From the NCBI GenBank assembly GCA_000955795.1, contig JYOB01000010.1:381637-445636 (forward strand): DNA of 64,000 bases, in the 5' to 3' direction. A program made the position numbers and the translations under genes. The stretch comes from Burkholderiaceae bacterium 26. GTDB lineage: Bacteria > Pseudomonadota > Gammaproteobacteria > Burkholderiales > Burkholderiaceae. Positions 17,171 through 23,828 of this stretch are shown one piece after another; the first letter of the stretch is position 1, and each line of letters opens with the position of its first letter. The notes beneath the pieces were generated by a model. The model made no database searches, was not told the origin of the DNA, and saw only the letters and a list, made by a program, of their open reading frames with translations.

Positions 17171-18100
17171 ATGACTCACCCGCAACGAAAACTCATTCCC
17201 GACGAACAGACCATTGTCGTGCTCGATACCAGCCCCGTGCGAAATATCGGTCACGATGGCGTACCGGCTTGGGTCGCCACGTTTGCCGACATGGCGAAGG
17301 ACGGCTACTTGTTCTCGCTCGCGGATGGCACATGCGCCGAGATGCTGACCGCGCACGCCCGCGGTTCGATAACCGACCACGAACTGGCAACGATCGTCAA
17401 CGCCGCCGAAACGTACCTGAACCCGACGGTGCCCGTGCTGCTCGGGAAGGTCGACCTGATGAGGATGATTGGCGAGTCGAACTCGCCAGCGGGGTGGGAA
17501 GCTGAGGCGCTGACGCTGTCACAGCGTGCCTGGCAGGCGTTGAAGGCGGCGTCGAGCATTCCGTCGGAAGAGCGCATCAGCGGTGAAGAGGAACTCCAGG
17601 AAGACCGCGGTGACTGGATTGACGCTTTCAAGAAGTTCGACGCCGCGCACGCCGAATGGTTGAGCAAATATCCGGATGGTGACACCGAGCACCCGTTGAA
17701 TGAATACGTGCATCCGGCGTTGGATGCTGCGCTCAACCGTCTGGCTGCCGGCAGCCAGACGCAGCCGCCGACTATGGCCGAGCGCCAGGACCTCCAGATG
17801 CGCTACATCTGGCGGCAATGGGTCCGAACCCGTAAGGAGAAGCACGCATATGACCCGAGCAGCCCGAAGAAGGTCAATGACGGCATTGACCTTGACCTGT
17901 ACCGCTACCTGATGCTGCCAGCGCTGGTAGTGGCTGACGACGGGGGGTTCCATCAACGGATTGCGGACATCGAGAGCCCGCAGCGTGAATGGTTTTGGCG
18001 CCCCCAGGCACTGGCCGACGCTTGGACGCGCGGTGAGCGCCCGCGTCCAGTCTGGGCCGCTGCTGTCGCAGATCCTGCGGCTTCGCGGACCGGCGCATGA
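17171..18100 (+). CDS. Hypothetical protein with a PIN-like pattern
   Basis: The 309-residue protein has no signal peptide or membrane helix; GAGGGG lies a few bases before the ATG. I do not recognise it as a named family. The layout suggests a PIN-like nuclease: an N-terminal beta strand with conserved Asp (TIVVLDTSPVR), an acidic residue in the next helix (CAEMLTAH), and a C-terminal strand ending ALVVADDGGFHQRI, where PIN domains carry their last acidic cluster. The middle (about 115-200) is acidic and probably helical. A helix-turn-helix gene follows 132 bp downstream on the same strand, so a toxin-antitoxin-like pair is possible. The nuclease call is inference. Confidence 0.55.
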   Translation: MTHPQRKLIPDEQTIVVLDTSPVRNIGHDGVPAWVATFADMAKDGYLFSLADGTCAEMLTAHARGSITDHELATIVNAAETYLNPTVPVLLGKVDLMRMIGESNSPAGWEAEALTLSQRAWQALKAASSIPSEERISGEEELQEDRGDWIDAFKKFDAAHAEWLSKYPDGDTEHPLNEYVHPALDAALNRLAAGSQTQPPTMAERQDLQMRYIWRQWVRTRKEKHAYDPSSPKKVNDGIDLDLYRYLMLPALVVADDGGFHQRIADIESPQREWFWRPQALADAWTRGERPRPVWAAAVADPAASRTGA

Positions 18101-18232
18101 GCCGGTGGGTGAGAGGCGCGGCGCGTTTTCGCATGCGAAAATGATATGGTGCGCCTCACCGGTCGCCCGCGTGGGTTGCCGGTGATTCACCGGGACATGC
18201 GGGAAGACGCGACCCTATTCTTGGAGCGGAAA

Positions 18233-18556
18233 ATGAACGATGGTCTGCTGGATTGGGACGGCTTTGCCGCCGACCTCAAGCGTCTGCGCACGCAGCATGG
18301 GATGACTGAACAGGAACTGGGCGAGAAGATTGGTCGCTCCGCTAAATGCATTCGGGATTACGAGGCCGGCGTAACCAGTCCTCAGTTGATGACTCTGCAC
18401 ACACTCAATGACGTCTTGATCGGCCGCAATAGCTGGGGCATGAAGATTGTGAGGGCCCCGGAAGGCGCTCGCCCGTTTTCTGATCTGAAGGATGTTCCGA
18501 ACGACCTGCTCGCTGCTGAGGTGCAGCGCCGCCTCCTCTCCGGGACGAGAGAATGA
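18233..18556 (+). CDS. XRE-type helix-turn-helix protein
   Basis: The 107-residue protein starts at the ATG at 18233, which is preceded by GGAG at good distance; the frame is open upstream to 18146, but without ribosome-binding signals. Residues about 10-65 form an XRE/Cro helix-turn-helix (LKRLRTQHGMTEQELGEKIG, then KCIRDYEAGVTSPQLMTL). The C-terminus is short and charged. It is probably a repressor or antitoxin for itself and perhaps for the PIN-like gene upstream. It is followed by 248 bp with no recognisable gene. Confidence 0.75.
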   Translation: MNDGLLDWDGFAADLKRLRTQHGMTEQELGEKIGRSAKCIRDYEAGVTSPQLMTLHTLNDVLIGRNSWGMKIVRAPEGARPFSDLKDVPNDLLAAEVQRRLLSGTRE

Positions 18557-18804
18557 TCGCCAGTGCACGCACCGTGAATTCGCTTTCCGGTGCAGTTGCA
18601 TGCGTGGCGACCACCAGCGCTGTATCGCGCTGATGAAGCGCTACCGGTCTAAGCCCGCTGCGCGATACGTAGCAGTCACTCAAATGACTGTGTCGCGGTG
18701 ACAGTGACCGACTGCTCATGGCCGGAACCCGACTTCGTTTAGCCACATTGCGAGAGCGGTCAGACCAACTGAGCCTGATGTTCGCGGCATGACTAAGCGT
18801 CCGG

Positions 18805-19569
18805 CTACGCGAAGATCTCGGGCTCATCGAGATGGAATCGCGGCACAGGGTCTTCACCAGGTCTGGTCAAGCGCCGCACTGAGACACGCGGCTTGCCGTG
18901 CTCTTCAACGTCCACACAAAGAAGTTCTCGACCAATAAGGCTTGCCGTCGCATAGCCCTGCAGCCGCGCCTGCCTGGCGCCTTCGCTTACGTCGTGCAGG
19001 ATGGCTTTTCTCGAACGCCCCTTGATCATGCGAATCACACCGTCGGCGTCTACCACCCACGTTTGAGTGGCGCTGACCTCGTCGGTCGACATGGCGTCCA
19101 TCTGCGCGCTCGCGTGAAGCCAGAGCTTGCGCTGGATCTCTCCGAGATCCGTCTCGCTGCCTTCGTAAGGGTACGGCGAGACAACAACCTCCTTGAACAG
19201 AACGACGTCGCCGAATGCTCGCCGCTCGGCTTCGACTACATGCTTTAAACGCGACGCGCGACTCCGCCAGACCAGTCCCTCAGCCTCCTGCAATACGTGG
19301 GCTCCCCGTTTTCCATCGCCGGCAAGATAGGCCTCATGGGACATCTTCAGCAGCTCATGAAAAACGCCGATAAGTCGAGGCGTTTTAAGCTTCTTCTCCG
19401 CGAAGTGGCACCCCGCTTCCAGACTTGCGAAGGCCTCTTCCAAGCGCTGTGCTTGACCGCGTGCGGGGGTGTCCCAGTCGTATTCAGGGAATCGATCCGG
19501 CGCGCAAAGAATGATCGTTGCCCAGCTATCGTGGTACTGGCCTAAGGATTCAAATGTCCGGATTTTCAT
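18805..19569 (-). CDS. Hypothetical protein
   Basis: The 254-residue product runs from the ATG at 19569 (MKIRTFESLGQYHDSWATII); 14 further upstream codons are open. I do not recognise a family. Composition is that of a soluble mixed alpha/beta protein. An N-terminal helical region with KKLKTPRLIGVFHELLKMSH and a C-terminal part with TQTWVVDADGVIRMIKGRSR are the most structured-looking stretches. It is a single gene on the minus strand between the XRE gene and the recombinase operon. Codon use resembles the other island genes. Function unknown. Confidence 0.6.
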   Translation of the reverse strand: MKIRTFESLGQYHDSWATIILCAPDRFPEYDWDTPARGQAQRLEEAFASLEAGCHFAEKKLKTPRLIGVFHELLKMSHEAYLAGDGKRGAHVLQEAEGLVWRSRASRLKHVVEAERRAFGDVVLFKEVVVSPYPYEGSETDLGEIQRKLWLHASAQMDAMSTDEVSATQTWVVDADGVIRMIKGRSRKAILHDVSEGARQARLQGYATASLIGRELLCVDVEEHGKPRVSVRRLTRPGEDPVPRFHLDEPEIFA

Positions 19570-19763
19570 GATCGCAAGTTGAAGGATCGACGCCGGAAAG
19601 CACTCTATCATCGCCGACTGCTCGCGGCCGTTCGGCGACCCTCATTCACCCACGTCGCACGATACATTGCACCGCACAATGCGAAATCAACCACGAAATG
19701 CGGATACCCTTTTTCCCAAAGGCTGCCGACACTCCGCCAACTACGCATTGGCAGCCCTTCTCC

Positions 19764-19934
19764 TCACTCCTTGGGCAGGGCGGCAAGCTCATTCTGAACC
19801 AGTCGCTCCAACATAGCCTGCTCGCTTATCCCGTGGTAGCGCGCGAGCCCCCTCAGCGCCGCAACGGGGTAGAGTTGGTCAATTGCCTCTGTCACCATTT
19901 GCCGCACATCGTCGCATGAAGCTGACTCATTCAT
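19764..19934 (-). CDS. Small hypothetical protein, 56 aa, last gene of recombinase operon
   Basis: This short frame starts MNESASCDDVRQMVTEAIDQ and ends ALPKE. Its ATG (19934) overlaps the end of the preceding gene (stop at 19927) by 8 bp, a pattern typical of translational coupling. The composition is acidic and helical (ARYHGISEQAMLERLVQ), like a small DNA-binding or accessory protein. The overlap and protein-like composition support coding; no family is recognised. Confidence 0.55.
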   Translation of the reverse strand: MNESASCDDVRQMVTEAIDQLYPVAALRGLARYHGISEQAMLERLVQNELAALPKE

Positions 19935-20250
19935 GGCGGATCCTCTTGAAGATGGTTTGCAGAAAGGGCTTTGCTTGGCGGTCTTTCTGCTCGTCGCTCA
20001 TGTGCTTCAGTTGCAGTCGGATAGAAACGCCAATCAGTGCGTCGCTCAGCGTGGACACGCCCGCGAAGCCAGTGCGGGCATTATTCAGCGCCAGTTGATA
20101 GCGCTCGAATTCTGGCAGTGTGCTCGCGGCGGGTACAGAAAGGACACCGGCCAGCAGGTTGGCCAGCCTGTCCACTTGTTCCTGCTCGGTCTGGCCTTGC
20201 GTCAGGCTGTTGATCCAGACATGGTAGATATCAATCGGATGCACTTTCAC
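19927..20250 (-). CDS. Hypothetical protein, 107 aa, coupled to tyrosine recombinase
   Basis: It starts with GTG at 20250 inside the stop of the upstream recombinase (GTGA overlap of 4 bp), and GGGAGG just before acts as the ribosome-binding site. The product (MKVHPIDIYHVWINSLTQGQ and on) is soluble and helical, with KHMSDEQKDRQAKPFL near the C-terminus. No family is recognised. Coupling to the recombinase and to a 56-residue downstream frame suggests accessory functions in recombination or copy control; this is inference. Confidence 0.65.
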   Translation of the reverse strand: MKVHPIDIYHVWINSLTQGQTEQEQVDRLANLLAGVLSVPAASTLPEFERYQLALNNARTGFAGVSTLSDALIGVSIRLQLKHMSDEQKDRQAKPFLQTIFKRIRHE

Positions 20251-21122
20251 CTCCCCAAATAAACGCTCGTGATGGCTTCACGGTTGTGTCCCAACTCCTG
20301 ACTGATCTGGAGCCGTGCCTCCAGATCCTTGGCTTTCTGTTCCAGCGTGAGCTGCCTGGCCGTCGGGCCGCCTTTGGCCGGGCACTCCCAGCCAGTCAAC
20401 TCTTGGTAGCGCTGCTGGGCATACTCATGCCGCAGGCAATGCAACCGAGACATGCCAGCGCGGTTGGTAGCGTTTTCGTACCGCTTCAGACGTTCCACGT
20501 AGCGCTGGCCCTGGGGGATCATTGAGCCAGTGCCCGCCAGGGCCGAGGCTCTGGCCAGCACCTCGCGTTGGTATTCGGTGCGGAGGGGGATTTCACGTGC
20601 TCGACCGCCTTTGCACCAGCTTGCCTTGAGTTGGATCTTGTCGGGGCCGGCTGCCGTCGCGTAGGCCGGTTGAAATTTCAGGCATTCCTCGCGGCGCAGG
20701 GCGAAGGCGCGTTGCAGTTCAATGGAGACACGCAGCCGCTCGTCCTTGATCCTGTTCAAAGCCTCGGGGGTGACATCGTGTGCTTTGCTTTGATTGGTCA
20801 CGTATTGCCGGCGATCGATGCCAAGCGCTGCGTTTGTACGCGGGATGACACTGGCCTTGTTGACCTTCTCTGCCCACCAGCGCAGATGGGCGACGCGGTT
20901 TTTCAGGGTGGCGGGCGCAAGACCTTCAGCCTTCCAGCGCTCCACCAAGTGCAGCACATGCTTCGGCTTGAGCCCTTGGGTACCCAGATCCCTGAATCCC
21001 CCAGCCAGCAACTGCTTGCCAGAGAGGATCAAGACGTCCTTGCGGGCTGCCTGGGTCGAATAGCTGCCGTCCCTGTTTCTTTCACATAGCTGGACAAGCT
21101 CTTTCACCAGGATGTGCTTCAT
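20247..21122 (-). CDS. Tyrosine recombinase, third in the island
   Basis: The 291-residue protein starts at the ATG at 21122 (MKHILVKELVQLCERN); open codons up to 21377 have no clear start. It has an N-terminal SAM-like core-binding domain (about 1-95) and a catalytic domain with the full set: Arg in FALRREECLKF, Lys in WCKGGRAREIPL, HxxR in RLHCLRHEYA, His in LGHNREAI and Tyr in SVYLGR. It is unrelated in sequence to the two flanking integrases and resembles the integrase-like proteins often found inside integrative and conjugative elements. It heads a three-gene operon with overlapping stops and starts. Possible roles are dimer resolution of a circular form, or integration elsewhere. Confidence 0.8.
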   Translation of the reverse strand: MKHILVKELVQLCERNRDGSYSTQAARKDVLILSGKQLLAGGFRDLGTQGLKPKHVLHLVERWKAEGLAPATLKNRVAHLRWWAEKVNKASVIPRTNAALGIDRRQYVTNQSKAHDVTPEALNRIKDERLRVSIELQRAFALRREECLKFQPAYATAAGPDKIQLKASWCKGGRAREIPLRTEYQREVLARASALAGTGSMIPQGQRYVERLKRYENATNRAGMSRLHCLRHEYAQQRYQELTGWECPAKGGPTARQLTLEQKAKDLEARLQISQELGHNREAITSVYLGR

Positions 21123-21538
21123 TTCTAGAGAATTCTGGAGATTGCTTTGGTAAGTGTTGAACCAAGGCTCACATGACCCGCAGGTCATGGAGGGGGCCGG
21201 GAAACCGGAGCTTCCCGGCACGGTGAGACTAGGTGCTACTGAGTGAATTTGATGCTGCCTGCTTGCCGCCGGTGCGCCTGTTGGCGTTTTCAATCCGGTC
21301 GAGAAACTGACTGCATTCCAATCCCTACTGCGGTACTTCTGGTTACAGCGTTTTTCTCCTTTTTCCACGTTTATCAATGAACTGTGTTGGATGCCAATCT
21401 CTACACGCCTGCGGCGCCTACTTCAACCTCTAGCCTTGCAGGACTTATTGCCTTTCACCCCCTACGTACTCAATCACCTTACGGCTCTAGAGACAGAATC
21501 ACTCGGGGAGAGTGGTCTTTTTTAGAAAAAGACAAAAA
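21123..21538. other. 416-bp regulatory gap with two inverted repeats
   Basis: No convincing gene. Upstream of the recombinase operon are a perfect palindrome CATGACC-CGCA-GGTCATG (21172-21189) and a second hairpin GCCGGGAA/TTCCCGGC (21196-21219). Both are placed where an operator or leader hairpin would be for the minus-strand recombinase. The remaining sequence, up to the 91-codon gene ending at 21539, shows no clear signal. Confidence 0.5.
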
Positions 21539-21814
21539 CTAAACTGATTCCTGGCAAGCCAGCTTATTCAGCTTGGACTTGAAGCGATTGGCCCGCTCCA
21601 CGCTGGCCTTCTGCCGCTCACGCGCCTTGGCCACGAGCCGCTTGGCGGACGCCACCTCTGCGTTGGCCACAGCAAGTGCCCCTTCCAACTGTTCGATGCG
21701 GCCCCGCGCTTCAATGAAGGCGGCATAGATCTTCCTGACCCTAGCTCCCAGCTCGCCCTTTTCCTGCTGAAGCGCTGCAATTTGAGCGCTCTTTTCATCA
21801 CCAAACAAGCCCAT
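21539..21814 (-). CDS. Small coiled-coil protein, 91 aa
   Basis: The product MGLFGDEKSAQIAALQQEKG... is almost wholly a predicted coiled coil (heptad-rich, with IEQLEGALAVANAEVASAKR) followed by a basic tail (KARERQKASVERANRFKSK). There is no signal peptide. It is divergent from the coupling-protein gene across a 243-bp AT-rich gap. Function unknown; small coiled-coil proteins next to transfer genes are sometimes mobilisation or partition accessories, but this is only a suggestion. Confidence 0.6.
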   Translation of the reverse strand: MGLFGDEKSAQIAALQQEKGELGARVRKIYAAFIEARGRIEQLEGALAVANAEVASAKRLVAKARERQKASVERANRFKSKLNKLACQESV

Positions 21815-21962
21815 TTCATTTCCCCACGTTTCTGTAATTTTCCACAGATTAATTAATTAAATTTTGCTCTCTTATTTGTTGAAAAGGTAATTTGTGACAT
21901 GCAATATTGCAAGCGTCATCACTAATTTTTTTGGCCCCAGTGGTTGGAATAGCGGCATCAGA

Positions 21963-22005
21963 GCGAAGCGTCACTACCTCACTTCGTGTGGTAGAGACGC
22001 TTCGC
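21963..22005. repeat. 43-bp near-perfect inverted repeat upstream of the coupling-protein gene
   Basis: GCGAAGCGTC (21963-21972) pairs with GACGCTTCGC (21996-22005). After a single A-A mismatch, CTACC (21974-21978) pairs with GGTAG (21990-21994) around an 11-base loop. It ends 52 bp before the coupling-protein ATG. This could be an operator, an mRNA leader or part of a transfer origin; no relaxase gene is nearby to decide. Confidence 0.6.
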
Positions 22006-22057
22006 GTTGAAAAGCAAAACCGTCGTCGCGGTGCGACGACAAAAGGCATCTCGCAGC

Positions 22058-23617
22058 ATGCTGCTCGACAAAATAAAAAGCATGGTCCTCGCGCTTGCGC
22101 TCGGCCTGATGGCGGCAGCCACCACAGCACTCGCGCTGTTCAAGCTTGCCGCCGCTCGGCATGGCGTCGCCTTAGGCGACGCACTTGCCTTCGCGCAGCG
22201 CCAGCAGATCGGTCTGTGGCCAGCCGAACTGCTGGCTGCTGCGGCATTAGCGGTTGTGCTCGGCGTTGGTGTGGCCACGCTGTTGTGGTGGTTGCTGGGC
22301 AGCGCCCGCTGGACGTACCGCCCTCGCTCGCTAGATAGCGCCGAGGCCGCCGCCGACCTTCGCGCGCGTGGCACGCCACCGAGCAAACCGCGGATCTTTG
22401 CCGGCCGATTCGGTGGCAAGCCGCTGTATGTCTCGGTGGAGGATCGCGGCTTGGTGATCGGCCCACCAGGCACAGGCAAAACTGCTTTCCTTATCAACCA
22501 AATCCTGCAGGCGAGCCACAATGGGTTGCCATTCGCGGTTGTGGATCTCAAGCCCGAGTTGCACAAGATCCTTGCATCATCACTTCTGGCTGCTGGCTAC
22601 CACGTGTTGCGGATCAACCCTGCGCGGGATGAGATGGATGCGGACCACTGGAATCCGCTCGCTGACGTTGATGACGAAACGGACATCACGGAACTGTGCG
22701 GGGCATTGTTGCCGATTCGGGATGCCAAGGAAGCGCCCTTTGTGGAAGCACAGCGCGACTGGCTGCGCGCTGCCGTGTTTCACATGAAGACCCAGCCCAG
22801 CGGTAGCCTCCCAGCCGCGTTCAATCTGCTTTCGGGCCAGTCGGACCCAGTGGAGCTACTCAAGATGCTCGAGCGCTCAAGCAGCGCAACCGCGGCACGC
22901 CTCGCTCGCAGGATGGCAGCCGGGCTGACAGGAGCCAAGCCCGATCCGTTGATCTTGCAGGGCCTCACCGGTTGCTTGCGCTCGCTCGATTACCTTGGCT
23001 TGCCTAGCGTCCAGGCGACACTCGGGCGCTCGGATTTTTCTGCTCGTGAACTGGGCAAGAGTGGCAAAGTCGCGCTGTTCCTCCAGTTCGAAGAGGCGAA
23101 GATCGGCGCACTCGGCCCACTCCTGGCATTTGCGGCAGCGGGTCTGTTGACGGCCCTAATCGACACAGCAGGACAGCGTGCACCTGTCGCACTTTTCTTG
23201 GATGAGTTGGGCAACATGCCGCCCATCCCTGGCCTAGCTGAAAAGCTGAACACGATTCGCTCGCGCCATATCCCAACCTGGATGTACTTTCAGACTACTG
23301 AGCAAATCGAGCGTCGGTTTGGAAAGGGGGCGACGGCGGTCTTCTTCGCATCTGCAGACGTGCAGATGGTCTTCCGGCTCAACGACCATCAGACCCGCAA
23401 GTTGATATCGGATCTGGTGGGTGTAACCGAGCGCAAAAGGTATTCAGAGGCCAGTTCGGGGCAAGTGACGGTTACACGCGAAAGCGTGGCTGTGATCCAG
23501 CCTCACGAGCTCGGCCAGCTGGGTATAGGGCAGATCGTCTGTCTGTACCGCGGAGCATCGGCAAGAGGCCGCGCGACGCCGCATTTTGTTGAGTTTCCTG
23601 AATTCCGTCGGAAATAA
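22058..23617 (+). CDS. VirD4/TraG/TraD-type coupling ATPase (orphan)
   Basis: The 519-residue protein starts at the ATG at 22058 (AAAAGG lies 11 bp before); an in-frame TTG at 22007 would add 17 residues. Two N-terminal transmembrane helices (about 7-31 and 55-80) precede an ATPase domain with Walker A GPPGTGKT (135-142), Walker B VALFLDELGNMP (377-388), and the later FQTTEQIERRFG and FRLNDHQTRKLISDLVG segments typical of VirD4/TraG proteins. Such proteins link DNA substrates to type IV secretion or move DNA as hexameric pumps. No other type IV secretion gene or relaxase is visible, so its partner must be elsewhere or the protein has another use in the island. Confidence 0.85.
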   Translation: MLLDKIKSMVLALALGLMAAATTALALFKLAAARHGVALGDALAFAQRQQIGLWPAELLAAAALAVVLGVGVATLLWWLLGSARWTYRPRSLDSAEAAADLRARGTPPSKPRIFAGRFGGKPLYVSVEDRGLVIGPPGTGKTAFLINQILQASHNGLPFAVVDLKPELHKILASSLLAAGYHVLRINPARDEMDADHWNPLADVDDETDITELCGALLPIRDAKEAPFVEAQRDWLRAAVFHMKTQPSGSLPAAFNLLSGQSDPVELLKMLERSSSATAARLARRMAAGLTGAKPDPLILQGLTGCLRSLDYLGLPSVQATLGRSDFSARELGKSGKVALFLQFEEAKIGALGPLLAFAAAGLLTALIDTAGQRAPVALFLDELGNMPPIPGLAEKLNTIRSRHIPTWMYFQTTEQIERRFGKGATAVFFASADVQMVFRLNDHQTRKLISDLVGVTERKRYSEASSGQVTVTRESVAVIQPHELGQLGIGQIVCLYRGASARGRATPHFVEFPEFRRK

Positions 23618-23828
23618 CGCCTTCTTCGAAAGTTTGCCGACCGGTTCAGTCGTACCACCTCATCGGTGCCAGGCTCGGACCGGGGAGTGCCACTATCGCG
23701 CCTAAGCAGGCCAATCACGGGCCAAGTTAAGCTGCGTTCCGCATGGACCAAGAATGTCCCAGCCACCAGTTATAGATAGAATGTGCAACAAATCCGACAT
23801 TACCCATATATAGCAGGAATCGACAGCG

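Noticed and set aside
17107-17505. Overlapping plus-strand frame at the start of the PIN-like gene
   Set aside because: It competes with the 309-codon gene that has a good ribosome-binding site; its composition is Arg-rich shadow-like.
21963-22005. Rho-independent terminator
   Set aside because: No T-run follows on either strand and it lies directly upstream of a gene start, so an operator or transfer-origin role is more likely.
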